This document shows, one piece after another, positions 14,408 through 22,943 of a stretch of DNA of 26,198 bases. Position 1 is the stretch's first letter. Every line of letters starts with the position of its first letter. A model generated the notes under the pieces. That model ran no database searches and had not been told where the DNA came from. It was given only the letters and a program-made list of their open reading frames with translations. The position numbers and the translations under genes were made by a program. The DNA is from Clostridiaceae bacterium (GTDB taxonomy: Bacteria; Bacillota; Clostridia; Oscillospirales; QAMX01), in contig JAEDGJ010000014.1 of assembly GCA_016297585.1 (NCBI GenBank), positions 1 through 26,198 on the forward strand, in the 5' to 3' direction.

Positions 14408-15970
14408 ATGCCCAGTTCATCCGTCCAGACCCTGATTGCCATGATTCTGTACATGGCGTCCGTCATTGTCATCGGCCTTTACTTTGCCAAACGCGCCAAT
14501 CAGAGTTCCGAAAACTACTTCATCGGCGGACGCACGCTGGGCCCGTGGGTCGCGGCGATGAGCGCCGAGGCCTCCGACATGAGCGGCTGGCTGCTGATGG
14601 GACTGCCCGGCGTCGCCTACTGGTGCGGCACCGCCGACGCCGCCTGGACGGCGATCGGCCTTGCCGTCGGCACCTACTTAAACTGGCTGATCGTCGCAAA
14701 GCCCCTGCGCCGCTATTCCCTGATCGCGGACAACGCGATCACGCTGCCCGACTTCTTCAGCAACCGCTTCCATGAGAAGAAGAAGGTGCTGATGCTCATC
14801 GCGTCGCTGTTTATCCTGATCTTCTTCGCGGTCTACGCCGGAAGCTGCTTTGTCACCTGCGGCAAGCTCTTCTCGAAGCTCTTCGGCGCGAATTATCAGC
14901 TCATGATGGTGCTCGGCGCGCTGTTCGTGCTGGTCTATACCTTCCTCGGCGGCTTCCTCGCCGAAAGCGCCTCCGACTTCATGCAGGCCGTCGTCATGAT
15001 CTTCGCGCTCGTCGTCGTGCTGGTGTCCGGCTCGATCTACGCGGGCGGCTTCGGCGCCGTCATCGAGAACGCGCGCAGCATCCCCGGCTTCTGGGCGTTC
15101 TTCGGCATCGCCTCCCCCGTCACGGATGCCGCCGGCGTGCAGGCCGTCACCTCCACCGGCGCGCCGCTGTTCGGCGAGGCCGGCAGCTACGGCTTCCTGA
15201 CGGTGCTCTCCACGCTGTCCTGGGGACTTGGCTACTTCGGTATGCCGCAGGTGCTGCTCCGCTTCATCGCGATCCGCCGCACGGAGGAGCTGACGCAGTC
15301 CCGCCGCATCGCGACCGTCTGGGTCGTCATCTCGCTGGCCGCCGCCGTGATGATCGGTATCGTCGGCCGCGCCATGATGCCCACGGCGCTCCAAACCGCG
15401 TCCGACGCGGAAAACATCTTCGTCATCATGTCGCAGACGCTGCTGCATCCGCTGTTCGCGGGCATCGTCATGGCGGGCATCCTCGCCGCGACGATCAGCT
15501 CGTCCGACTCCTATCTGCTGATCGCCGCCTCCGCCGTGTCGAAAAACATCTATCAGGGCATTTTCCGCCGTGAAGCGACCGACAAGCAGGTCATGACGGT
15601 CAGCCGCATCACGCTGCTCGCCGTCGCGCTGATCGGCATGGTCATCGCGCTGGACGAAAACAGCGTCATCTTCACGATCGTCAGCTTCGCCTGGGCCGGC
15701 TTCGGCGCGACCTTCGGCCCGATCATGCTCTTCTCGCTGTTCTGGAAGCGCACGAACCGCGCGGGCGCGATCGCCGGTATGCTCGCCGGCGGCGGCATGG
15801 TTTTCTTCTGGAAGCTCGTCTTGAAGCCTCTGGGCGGTGTCTTCGGCATCTACGAGCTCCTGCCCGCCTTCCTGTTCTCCTGCCTGATGATCGTCGTCGT
15901 CTCGCTGCTCACCGCGCCGCCGTCCGCCGAGATCTGCGCGGAATTCGACGCCGCGAGAAAAGCGGACTGA
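14408..15970 (+). CDS. putP: Sodium:solute symporter, PutP (sodium/proline) type
   Basis: This 520-residue integral membrane protein has the 13-helix pattern of the SSS family. The N-terminal block SAEASDMSGWLLMGLPGVAY (residues about 51-70) matches the PutP sodium/substrate site. AIGLAVGTYLNWLIVA and the later TISSSDSYLLIAASAVSKN also agree, the latter with the sodium-coordinating serines of helix 8. The family couples sodium inflow to solute uptake. PutP members normally carry L-proline, but here the gene sits in an operon with two Gfo/Idh/MocA enzymes, an SGNH hydrolase and a dipeptidase. Proline released by the dipeptidase or an unrelated organic substrate are both possible. The ribosome site is weak (GGAG about 10 nt ahead of the ATG). 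Confidence 0.92.
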   Translation: MPSSSVQTLIAMILYMASVIVIGLYFAKRANQSSENYFIGGRTLGPWVAAMSAEASDMSGWLLMGLPGVAYWCGTADAAWTAIGLAVGTYLNWLIVAKPLRRYSLIADNAITLPDFFSNRFHEKKKVLMLIASLFILIFFAVYAGSCFVTCGKLFSKLFGANYQLMMVLGALFVLVYTFLGGFLAESASDFMQAVVMIFALVVVLVSGSIYAGGFGAVIENARSIPGFWAFFGIASPVTDAAGVQAVTSTGAPLFGEAGSYGFLTVLSTLSWGLGYFGMPQVLLRFIAIRRTEELTQSRRIATVWVVISLAAAVMIGIVGRAMMPTALQTASDAENIFVIMSQTLLHPLFAGIVMAGILAATISSSDSYLLIAASAVSKNIYQGIFRREATDKQVMTVSRITLLAVALIGMVIALDENSVIFTIVSFAWAGFGATFGPIMLFSLFWKRTNRAGAIAGMLAGGGMVFFWKLVLKPLGGVFGIYELLPAFLFSCLMIVVVSLLTAPPSAEICAEFDAARKAD

Positions 15971-15998
15971 GCGTTCACCGGACAGGGAGGAAAGCACG

Positions 15999-16631
15999 AT
16001 GGCATTTCCGCGTGAATACGCCGAGTGGAACAACAACTGGTGGGAGGAAGCGGGCAATTTCGAGGCCCGCCGCGTGCTGCTGATCGGCGACTCCATCACC
16101 AACGGCTACCGGAACGACGTGCAGAACGCGCTGCGCGGGGACGGGATCCTGGTCGACAAGCTGTGCGGCTCCCGCTGTGCGGGCGATCCCATGCTCACCG
16201 CCGAGATCGAGCTCGCGCTGGGGCCGCTCAACGGCTATACCTATCAGGCGGTGCATTTCAACAACGGGCTGCACGGCGGCTGCAACGATACCCATGTGTC
16301 GCTTGAGACGTACCGGCGCGGGATCGAGACGCTCTGCGGCGTCATCACGCGTCTGCAGCCGTCCGCCGTGCTGATCCTCGCCACCAGTACCCCGATGACA
16401 AGGAAGGGCGCGCCTGCCGGCACCGTCGACGAGGCGTTCAACGCGTTCGTGCTCGAGCGCAACGCGTTCCTGCGCGCCTACGCCGCCGAAAATGGGCTGG
16501 TATTGGACGATCTCTATGCCCTCACCGCCGGAGATCCCACGTTTCCGCAGCCGGACGGGGTACACTTCGACGCGGACGGATTTACCCGTCTCGGAGAGGC
16601 CGTGGCCCGGCATATCCGTACCGTTCTTTAG
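15999..16631 (+). CDS. SGNH/GDSL-type hydrolase
   Basis: This 210-residue esterase-like protein has block I GDSITNG at residues 30-36 (nucleophile S32), block III-like HFNNGLHG (86-93) and block V DGVHFDADG (186-194, D186 and H189 of the triad). SGNH enzymes remove acyl or acetyl groups from sugars and lipids. There is no signal peptide, so it acts in the cytoplasm. GGGAGG is upstream, 28 nt after putP, and the dipeptidase begins 15 nt after its stop. In this operon it could deacylate an imported glycoside or sugar ester before oxidation, which is inference. Confidence 0.88.
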   Translation: MAFPREYAEWNNNWWEEAGNFEARRVLLIGDSITNGYRNDVQNALRGDGILVDKLCGSRCAGDPMLTAEIELALGPLNGYTYQAVHFNNGLHGGCNDTHVSLETYRRGIETLCGVITRLQPSAVLILATSTPMTRKGAPAGTVDEAFNAFVLERNAFLRAYAAENGLVLDDLYALTAGDPTFPQPDGVHFDADGFTRLGEAVARHIRTVL

Positions 16632-16646
16632 AAAGGAAGCTTCCCA

Positions 16647-18065
16647 ATGGACGTTACCGAGCGTATCCTTGCCAATTTTACGCGCATCGCGTCCCATCCC
16701 CGTCCCTCGGGGCATGAGGACGCGGTCGCGGCCGATCTCGCGTCATGGGGACGGGAGCACGGCTTTGCGTCCCGCGTGGACGGCGCGAAAAACGTCATCA
16801 TCGACATCCCCGCCTCCCCCGGCTGCGAAAAAGTGCCCGTCACGATCCTGCAGGGGCATACGGACATGGTCTGCGTTGCCGCGGACGGCGTTTCCTTCGA
16901 CCCGCTGACCGACGTGCCGACGCTCGTGCGCGAGGGGGATACGCTCCGCGCGGACGGCACGACGCTCGGCGCGGACGACGGGCTCGGACTGGCCATCGCG
17001 ATGACGCTTGCCGCCGACCCCGCGCTGCGTCACGGGCCGCTCCGGCTGATCGCGACGTCGGACGAGGAAAGCGGCATGTCCGGCGCGCACGCGCTCGGCC
17101 CGGACGCGCTCGAGGGACGGTATCTCATCAACCTCGACTCCGAGGAGATGGGCGTGCTCACGAACAGCTCCGCCGGAAGCCAGTCCTACGAGCTGTCCCT
17201 CCCCGCGCCGTGGGTTCCCACGCCGTACCGTTTTGCGTTCCGGATCGTGTTTTCCGGCTTCCGCGGCGGACATTCGGGCGTGGACATCCATAAAAACCGC
17301 GCAAATTCCATCCGGCTCCTCGCCGAGCTGCTCGCGGACGCGCCCGATTTCGCGCTCGCCTCTCTCTCCGGCGGCACCGCGTACAACGCTATCCCCACCG
17401 GCGCCTCGGCTGTCGTCGTGACGGACGAGCCGGAAGCGCTCGCCGCCGCCGTCAACGCCTGCCGCGCCCGCATCCGGAGGCAGTTTGAAGAGCCTGAGGC
17501 CGCGTGCCTTGCGCTGATCCCCTGCGCGCGCCCCGAAACGGCGCTGACGCCCGACGCGTCCCGCGCCGCTGCCCGTCTGATCGCGGCGCTGCCCTGCGGC
17601 GTGCGCACGATGAGCCCGGACTTCGAGGGGCTTGTCGAGAGCTCGTGCAGCATCGGCATCGCGGCGCTCGACGAAAGCGCGCTGCGTGTCTGCGCGTTTG
17701 CGCGCGCGTCCGTCACCGAGCGGCTGCGGGAGACCGAAGCCGACTGCCGCCGCGCGGCGGAGACGTTCGGCTTTGCCGTAAACGCCGGAGAGGCGGGCGA
17801 GGGCTGGCCGGTCGAGCCTGAAAACCCGCTCGAGGCCATGTTCCGGGACGCGTACCGCGCCGTCATCGGGGACGAGCTGACCGTCTGCCCCATCCACGCG
17901 GGACTCGAATGCGGCAGCTTTGCCTCGCGGAACCCCGCGCTCTCGATCGTCTCGGTCGGCCCGACCGTCACCGGCGCGCATTCGCCGCGCGAGTCGGCCA
18001 ATCTCGCGGAGCTCGACGGCTTTACCGCCGTTGTCGCCCGCGTCCTCGAAAAAATCGCGGAATAA
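16647..18065 (+). CDS. pepD: Cytosolic beta-Ala-His / non-specific dipeptidase (M20C, PepD type)
   Basis: This 472-residue zinc dipeptidase is within the usual PepD length of about 480. Active-site motifs are QGHTDMVC (metal His H71, D73), LGADDGLGLAIAM (bridging Asp about 110-111), SDEESGMSGA (catalytic Glu and metal Glu, 140-141), NLDSEEMG (D164) and the C-terminal GAHSPRE metal histidine. The dimerisation (lid) domain lies about 185-380, starting with the GGHSGVDIHKNRAN segment. The enzyme cleaves dipeptides including Xaa-His. It is last in the operon, 15 nt after the SGNH gene, and is followed 23 nt later by the bidirectional terminator. It may be a housekeeping gene joined to the operon. 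Confidence 0.94.
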   Translation: MDVTERILANFTRIASHPRPSGHEDAVAADLASWGREHGFASRVDGAKNVIIDIPASPGCEKVPVTILQGHTDMVCVAADGVSFDPLTDVPTLVREGDTLRADGTTLGADDGLGLAIAMTLAADPALRHGPLRLIATSDEESGMSGAHALGPDALEGRYLINLDSEEMGVLTNSSAGSQSYELSLPAPWVPTPYRFAFRIVFSGFRGGHSGVDIHKNRANSIRLLAELLADAPDFALASLSGGTAYNAIPTGASAVVVTDEPEALAAAVNACRARIRRQFEEPEAACLALIPCARPETALTPDASRAAARLIAALPCGVRTMSPDFEGLVESSCSIGIAALDESALRVCAFARASVTERLRETEADCRRAAETFGFAVNAGEAGEGWPVEPENPLEAMFRDAYRAVIGDELTVCPIHAGLECGSFASRNPALSIVSVGPTVTGAHSPRESANLAELDGFTAVVARVLEKIAE

Positions 18066-18080
18066 GGCTCCCCTATCGCA

Positions 18081-18129
18081 AAAAAGCGGCGCTCTGCCGG
18101 GAAAAAATCCCGACGGAGCGCCTTTTTTT
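18081..18129. terminator. Bidirectional Rho-independent terminator between convergent genes
   Basis: GGCGCTC (18088-18094) and GAGCGCC (18116-18122) close a stem whose upper part CGGG/CCCG surrounds an A-rich loop. U tracts are present in both directions (18123-18129 on plus, A run 18080-18085 serving minus). It ends pepD and the DUF2087 regulator, whose stop codon overlaps the T run. Confidence 0.9.
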
Positions 18130-18869
18130 CAGCTTCTCCAGTAGTCCGAGCCGTCCCGGACGCGTCCCATATAGCCGTATTCGATCAGATACCGGCGCAG
18201 CGTGACATAATCCGGATAGATCGCCTCCAGGATCTCATTGACCTCCGCCTCGGTATAGTGCCGCCCGCGCTCAAATTCCTGCGCGATGCGGCGGAGGATC
18301 ACGATCTTCTTCTTTTCCTTAGCCGAGAACACCTTCAGCCGCAGCGGCTCCATGCTCTCAAATACCGACGAGAGGATCTTCTTCTCCTCCGCCTCCGTAA
18401 TCACAAACCGGTCGTCCACCATCGTCGCCCCCTCATGCACCGGTACCAGCGTTTCGTCCCCTGTCTTCGTTTTTCCCTGCGCCGCCATGTCCCACAGCGC
18501 CAGCAGCACCCGCGCCGCCTTCGCGCGTTCCCGGAGCTGGAACCGCTGATTCCGCACCGTGGACTGCGCAACGCCCATCCGCTCCGCGAGCTCGCGGTCG
18601 GACAGTCCCTCGCGGATCGAGGCAAGCAGCGCCTTCTGATTCTCCGTCAGCTTATCCGCAAGAGCCAGCAGCGCTTCAAAGCGCGCGTCCCGCTCCTCCT
18701 CCGCGTGCGCCTGCGCCGCGTGACGCGCATCCAGCAGCTTTTCGCCGGCGGGATAGATCTCCCCATCCGCAAAGCGCTTCCCGCAGACGACGCAGGTATA
18801 CGCGCCTTCCTCCTCCGTATAGCCCCGCGCCAGGGTCTCGGGCGAGGCCGTTTCCAGATTCGCAAACAT
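18129..18869 (-). CDS. DUF2087 transcriptional regulator with zinc-finger-like N terminus and HTH
   Basis: This 246-residue protein has three parts. Residues 26-55 hold C26-x2-C29 and H50-x4-H55, a possible zinc site. A charged helical linker (56-75) leads to an HTH of the LuxR/sigma-region-4 type at about 78-115 (LTENQKALLASIREGLSDRE, ERMGVAQSTVRNQRF). The C-terminal DUF2087 domain is at about 160-246 (SAKEKKKIVILRRIAQEFER, YPDYVTLRRYLIEYGYMGR), usually found in bacterial regulators that bind a small ligand or partner. I start at the ATG at 18869 with AGGTGA just upstream. A GTG at 18878 overlaps that SD. Its promoter is covered by two inverted repeats, suggesting autoregulation. Confidence 0.88.
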   Translation of the reverse strand: MFANLETASPETLARGYTEEEGAYTCVVCGKRFADGEIYPAGEKLLDARHAAQAHAEEERDARFEALLALADKLTENQKALLASIREGLSDRELAERMGVAQSTVRNQRFQLRERAKAARVLLALWDMAAQGKTKTGDETLVPVHEGATMVDDRFVITEAEEKKILSSVFESMEPLRLKVFSAKEKKKIVILRRIAQEFERGRHYTEAEVNEILEAIYPDYVTLRRYLIEYGYMGRVRDGSDYWRS

Positions 18870-18880
18870 TTTAATCACCT

Positions 18881-18930
18881 GTCTATTAATTTTATAGACG
18901 TATCATATCATACGTTTATCCTTTTGTCAA
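18881..18930 (-). promoter_or_regulatory. Promoter and twin inverted repeats of the DUF2087 regulator
   Basis: TTGACA (18930-18925) and TATGAT (18907-18902) are 17 nt apart. A perfect inverted repeat ACGTAT-N6-ATACGT (18898-18915) covers the -10, and a second one, GTCTAT-N7-ATAGAC (18881-18899), lies directly downstream over the start of transcription. Two adjacent dyads of different sequence suggest two regulatory inputs, one probably autoregulatory. Confidence 0.68.
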
Positions 18931-18940
18931 GCCTTTCCGC

Positions 18941-19000
18941 AAAAAACCCCCGTCTGCAGCTCGCCTTTCCTCCAAAGAGAAAAGACGGGTGCAGACGGGG
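18941..19000 (-). terminator. Rho-independent terminator of the apgM-to-DUF4886 operon
   Basis: On the minus strand CCCCGTCTGCA (19000-18990) pairs perfectly with TGCAGACGGGG (18958-18948), followed by GTTTTTT (18947-18941). The loop of about 31 nt is unusually long but can form a small inner stem. Confidence 0.8.
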
Positions 19001-19024
19001 ATATATCCGGTTTCAAAAACTTTT

Positions 19025-19750
19025 TTACAGCGCCGCAACCGCCTCGTGGGCGCATTCGGCGAGCGCCGCGCGCAGCTCGGGCGTCAGCGGCTCCTGCGTC
19101 GCGTCGAAGGGATTACCGGCAGCGCCGATTCCGAGGATCGCTTCCAGCCAGACGCAGGCGGCGGTATACCGTCCCGCGCCGAAGGACAGATGGAAGCCGT
19201 CCCGGTGCATCCGCGCAAGCTTTCTCCCGGACGCGCGCTGCACAGCGTCGCCGGACGGGATCAGCCGCGCGCCGAGGAACGCCGCCGCCCCGGCATATGC
19301 CGTGCGCACCTGCTCAAACATCGCGTCAGAGCTTGCAAAGCCGTATGCCGCCAGACGGTCGCTGCCGTCCTCGTACGCCCAGGTCTGATGCACCATCAGC
19401 TCCGCGTTCGGCGCGTAGGTGCGGATGTAGTCGCGCAGCGTGCCGAGATAGGGCTGATAGGTCTCCGGGCGGAAGGAAAAGTGGCTCGCCTGCTGGAGCG
19501 TAATAACGTCCCACGCGTCGTTTCCGAGCGCGTCGTGGATGGACACGTCGAAATTCGTCAGGAAGCCGTTGTACTCGAGCTTATAGTCCCGCTCGCGGCC
19601 CAGCGCGTTGAACGCATGCCGGGAAAGCGGGCAGCCGCCGATGTAGAGGTTGACGACCTTGACGTCCTCCCCCGCCGCCCGGGCGAGTCCGTACAAATAC
19701 GCGGTCGCGTCCTGCGAAAAGCTGTTGCCGATGGCGAGTATTTTCTTCAT
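19025..19750 (-). CDS. DUF4886 domain protein, SGNH-hydrolase-like
   Basis: This 241-residue protein begins MKKILAIGNSFSQDATAYLY, the block-I-like GNSFS (residues 8-12) of DUF4886, a clan member of the SGNH hydrolases with S10 as likely nucleophile. VITLQQASHFS (block III-like, Gln-Gln in place of the oxyanion Asn) and the C-terminal MHRDGFHLSFGAGRY with the Asp-His pair complete the triad. Such proteins occur in bacterial sugar loci, with presumed ester-hydrolase activity. The ATG at 19750 has GGGGAG 6 nt upstream, overlapping the stop region of the upstream isomerase gene (15 nt apart). A GTG at 19753 is less likely. It is last in its operon. Confidence 0.85.
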   Translation of the reverse strand: MKKILAIGNSFSQDATAYLYGLARAAGEDVKVVNLYIGGCPLSRHAFNALGRERDYKLEYNGFLTNFDVSIHDALGNDAWDVITLQQASHFSFRPETYQPYLGTLRDYIRTYAPNAELMVHQTWAYEDGSDRLAAYGFASSDAMFEQVRTAYAGAAAFLGARLIPSGDAVQRASGRKLARMHRDGFHLSFGAGRYTAACVWLEAILGIGAAGNPFDATQEPLTPELRAALAECAHEAVAAL

Positions 19751-19764
19751 CACGCTCTCCCCTT

Positions 19765-20583
19765 TCAGGCATTGCCGAGCAGGTAGTCGGTCGCCTGCCG
19801 CAGATAGCGCAGCTTCATCTTCTTGACTTCCACGGGGCAGCTGTTTTCCCCGGGGATCTCATAGTTGAACACGCCGTCATAGCCGACCGCGCGCAGCTCC
19901 CGCACGACGGAGAAGAAATCGATCGTGCCGCGTCCGAACGGCATCATATGCTGATCCGACGCGCCCTGGTTGTCGGCGATGTGCAGCGCCTTGAGATGGC
20001 TTCCGCAGGAGCGGATGAAGTCCGCCTGCGTCTCGCCGTGGAGGTTTAAGTGCCCCGTATCGAGGCAGATGCCGAAGTTCGGGCTCGAAAGCTCCCGCAT
20101 CAGCCCGAGCAGCGCCGCCGACTCCGCATGATCCGTGCCGAAGATGTTTTCGACGCAGATCGTCAGCCCCGTGCCGCGCAGATACTCGGCGATCCGGCTC
20201 AAAACGACCATCCGCCGCTCGTGCGCGACCGCATAGGACTGCCCGCGGGCGCTGTTGGCGTGCAGCACGGCGCGGGGAATGCCCGCTTCGAGGTACATGT
20301 CGAGCCACGGACGGAGCTGCTCGAACTTCTGCAGGTAATCGTCGCCGGTGATCCGCGCCGCCAGCCACAGATGCCCCTGCGGGAACCGGAAGCCGGTCTC
20401 CTCCGTGATCCGCCGCACAGCCTTGCCCGCATCGGCCGCGCTGGAATGCTCCGCGAGCAGACGCGCGCCGTCCTCATCCGACAGCTCCGACGCGGCAAAC
20501 CCGCATTCGGCGAACGCCGCGGCCTTCTCCGCAAGCGTCATCTCCGAGCAGCGGAAAAATTCTGACCATACCGAACACAGCAT
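19765..20583 (-). CDS. Sugar phosphate isomerase/epimerase (AP endonuclease 2-like TIM barrel)
   Basis: This 272-residue TIM-barrel protein of the xylose-isomerase-like superfamily shows its metal site as E145 (CVENIFG), D175 and H178 (CLDTGHLN), H201 (LKALHIADN) and E242 (NYEIPGE). Members act as sugar isomerases or epimerases, or as inosose dehydratases or 3-keto-sugar enzymes. I start at the ATG at 20583, where the protein begins just before the first barrel strand. A longer frame would overlap the upstream hydrolase gene. The SD is poor (GAGGGGG about 10 nt upstream), so coupling from the upstream gene is likely. The neighbours are an alpha/beta hydrolase and the DUF4886 protein. Confidence 0.9.
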   Translation of the reverse strand: MLCSVWSEFFRCSEMTLAEKAAAFAECGFAASELSDEDGARLLAEHSSAADAGKAVRRITEETGFRFPQGHLWLAARITGDDYLQKFEQLRPWLDMYLEAGIPRAVLHANSARGQSYAVAHERRMVVLSRIAEYLRGTGLTICVENIFGTDHAESAALLGLMRELSSPNFGICLDTGHLNLHGETQADFIRSCGSHLKALHIADNQGASDQHMMPFGRGTIDFFSVVRELRAVGYDGVFNYEIPGENSCPVEVKKMKLRYLRQATDYLLGNA

Positions 20584-20605
20584 ACCTTGACGTCCCCCTC
20601 TCGCC

Positions 20606-21628
20606 TCAGATTTTTTCGAGCATCCGCGCAAACACCGGCCACGCGGGCTTTGCGTAGAAGCGGTGTCCCTCGTCGCCGACGATCAGCGCGCAGTTTTCCG
20701 GCACGCCGGCGGCGTGATAGATCTTCTCCACCGTCGCAAACTCCCGTTTGACGCCCTCGAGCGGGAAGATCCGGTCGTCCTTGCCGCAGACGACGATCAG
20801 CGGACGCGGCGCGATCAGCATCGCGAGGTCGCCCATCTCAAAATATTTGTACAGGCCGGGGATGTAGTTGCAAATGCAGTGGTGCTGCGCGAAAATGGAG
20901 TCGTGCAGCGAGCAGAAGGCGCAGGAGGGCATCGCGATCTTGATGCGCGGCTCGACGCAGGCGGTATAGAACGTCGCCGTGCCGCCGCCGGAGTTGCCCA
21001 TCAGCGTGATGCGTTCCCCGTCGCACTCCCCAAACGCCGCCAGAGCGTCGATCAGGCAGGATACGTCGTGCGCGCGCTCACCGATCATCGTGCGGCCGAG
21101 CATCATCGCCTGCACCGCGTTCTGGTGGCAGCGGTTCGCGCCGGGGCTGACGGTGCCGTCCAGTTCACCGAAGCCGCGCTGCTCCATCGCGACGGCGGCA
21201 TAGCCGAGAGCCACGGCCTGGATGCAGAAATCGCGGTCGCCGCCGGCGATCGTCTCCTCGTCGCCCGGGTACTTCGCGCGCCCGAGCGAGATGTGCATGC
21301 CGCTCGAGTGTCCCTGCAGCCCGATGACGACGGGCAGCTTCTTTCCGGAGCCGCGCACGCCCTTGGGCAGCAGCAGATGCGCCGGGACAAACAGCCCCGG
21401 CTCGGACTCGAAGCGGAACCGGATCTCGTCGAAGCGGGGGTCGGCGTCGGAGACGTACTCGATCTCCGGCACGGCGCAGACGGTCTTTTCCGGCATGCCG
21501 AGCAGCTCGGCAAATTTCTCCCGCACCGCCTTTTTCTGCGGGTCGAGACTGCGGTTTTCGTCGAACGCGAGAAGCGGCGGATTGGCGTCGGCGACGGCGT
21601 GGTGGAGCTCCAGAACAGCAGGCTGCAT
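20606..21628 (-). CDS. Alpha/beta hydrolase (acetyl-xylan-esterase / Abhydrolase_7-like)
   Basis: This 340-residue cytosolic hydrolase has strand-turn-helix nucleophile motif GNSGGG (the Ser of Gly-x-Ser-x-Gly). The acid is in CGKDDRIFP and the histidine in GDEGHRFY, in the usual order. QGHSSGMHISLG forms the oxyanion region and a long N-terminal helical extension (about 1-85) precedes the core. These features resemble the sugar-ester esterase group rather than lipases. GGAGGG is 11 nt ahead of the ATG at 21628. It follows apgM by 45 nt and precedes the isomerase. Deacetylation of an imported sugar ester is a reasonable but unproven role. Confidence 0.88.
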   Translation of the reverse strand: MQPAVLELHHAVADANPPLLAFDENRSLDPQKKAVREKFAELLGMPEKTVCAVPEIEYVSDADPRFDEIRFRFESEPGLFVPAHLLLPKGVRGSGKKLPVVIGLQGHSSGMHISLGRAKYPGDEETIAGGDRDFCIQAVALGYAAVAMEQRGFGELDGTVSPGANRCHQNAVQAMMLGRTMIGERAHDVSCLIDALAAFGECDGERITLMGNSGGGTATFYTACVEPRIKIAMPSCAFCSLHDSIFAQHHCICNYIPGLYKYFEMGDLAMLIAPRPLIVVCGKDDRIFPLEGVKREFATVEKIYHAAGVPENCALIVGDEGHRFYAKPAWPVFARMLEKI

Positions 21629-21673
21629 TAGGATTTTCCCTCCTTGAATCGATATGGAATTTTTATCGGTAAC

Positions 21674-22894
21674 TTACTTGAGGAACCGGTCCATCAGGCG
21701 GAAGCCCTCGGGCAGATATTCGCCGGTTTTCGCGGCCTCGGCCTCCGTGTAGCGGCTTGCGGGATGCGCGCCCTCCCGGTCGGAGCGCCAGATCACGAAC
21801 GGCACGGGGTCTCCCGTATGCGTCCGGACGGCGATGGGCGTCGGATGGTCGGGCATCAGCAGAACGGACAGCGGCTCGCCGCGGAATTCGTCGAGGATGG
21901 GGCCGAGGACCTCCCGGTCGATGCTCTCGATGGCCCAGACCTTCTTTTCCGGCTCGCCGTGGTGTCCGCATTCGTCGGGGGATTCGATGTGGATATAGAC
22001 GAAGTCGCAGCCGCCGCGCAGCAGCCGGATGGCGGCCTCGCCCTTGCCGCGGAAGTTCGTCTCGATCGCGCCGGTCGCGCCGGGCACGCTGACGGTCTCC
22101 ATTCCGGCGCAGAGTCCAAGCCCGCGGATCAGGTCCACGGCGCAGACGACGCCGGCGCGGAGTCCGTATTTCTCCCGGAAATCCGCAAGCGCGGGCTTCG
22201 TGCCCTCTCCCCAGAACCACGCGGCATTCGCCGGACGCAGTCCGCGGGAGACGCGGGAGACGTTGACGGGGTGATCGGCGAGGATGCTGCGGGACAGCGC
22301 GGTCAGGCTCAGAAGCAGGGACGCGTACCGCCCCTCCGGCAGGTATCCGGCGATCTTCCGGCCGGTGATGTCGTGCGGCGGCGTGCCGTGCGTACCGGTC
22401 TCGGCGTGGGAGATGACGAAGCAGTGCCGGTAGCTGATGCCGGGGTGCAGCTTCACGGTAAAGCCCTGTTCGCGGGCGCATTCCTCAAACGCGGGCGCCA
22501 GCGCCGCGACGAGCTCGCGCGCTTCTTCGGTCGTGATCTCGCCGGAGGAGTAGTCGACCATCGAGCAGGCGTCGGGGAAGGCTTCGTCCGAAAGGGTGAC
22601 GAGGTTGCAGCGGAAGGAGACGTCGTCGGGAGCCAGAGAAACGCCCATGCTGACGGCCTCGAGGGGGGAGCGTCCGGAATAGTAGACGCGCGGGTCAAAG
22701 CCCATGCAGGCCATATTGGCGGTATCGGAGCCGGTCGGCATGCCGTCGGGAATGGTTTTGGCCAGTCCGGCGTCGCCGTGCGCGGCGAGAAAATCCATAT
22801 GCGGATGATTGGCCGCCTCGAGCGGCGTGCGGTTTCCCAGCGCGGGAACGGGGGTATCGGCCATGCCGTCGCCGAGTAAAAGGACGTATTTCAT
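21674..22894 (-). CDS. apgM: Cofactor-independent phosphoglycerate mutase, archaeal/apgM type
   Basis: This 406-residue enzyme interconverts 3- and 2-phosphoglycerate in glycolysis. It belongs to the alkaline-phosphatase superfamily. The metal site Asp is in LLLGDGMAD (D9). The phosphorylated serine is S56 in MPTGSDTANM, with HIESPDECGHHGE and MPDHPTPI carrying further metal ligands. The length fits the roughly 400-residue apgM group rather than the 510-residue GpmI group. The start at 22894 directly begins the conserved strand. A longer frame would include promoter sequence. A weak GAGG is 8 nt upstream. A consensus promoter and a 5'-end hairpin precede it. It heads a four-gene operon with unrelated esterase/isomerase genes. 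Confidence 0.94.
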   Translation of the reverse strand: MKYVLLLGDGMADTPVPALGNRTPLEAANHPHMDFLAAHGDAGLAKTIPDGMPTGSDTANMACMGFDPRVYYSGRSPLEAVSMGVSLAPDDVSFRCNLVTLSDEAFPDACSMVDYSSGEITTEEARELVAALAPAFEECAREQGFTVKLHPGISYRHCFVISHAETGTHGTPPHDITGRKIAGYLPEGRYASLLLSLTALSRSILADHPVNVSRVSRGLRPANAAWFWGEGTKPALADFREKYGLRAGVVCAVDLIRGLGLCAGMETVSVPGATGAIETNFRGKGEAAIRLLRGGCDFVYIHIESPDECGHHGEPEKKVWAIESIDREVLGPILDEFRGEPLSVLLMPDHPTPIAVRTHTGDPVPFVIWRSDREGAHPASRYTEAEAAKTGEYLPEGFRLMDRFLK

Positions 22895-22920
22895 GAAAAA
22901 GCCTCGTTTATCCAAAAATT

Positions 22921-22936
22921 GCGGGACGCTTCCCGC
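22921..22936 (-). ncRNA. 5'-terminal stem-loop of the apgM mRNA
   Basis: GCGGGA-AGCG-TCCCGC folds as a perfect 6-bp GC-rich hairpin that would start within a nucleotide or two of the predicted 5' end of the transcript. AATTTTT follows. This may be a stabilising cap or a weak attenuator. It is a structure in the leader, not a separate RNA gene. Confidence 0.45.
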
Positions 22937-22943
22937 CTCACTC

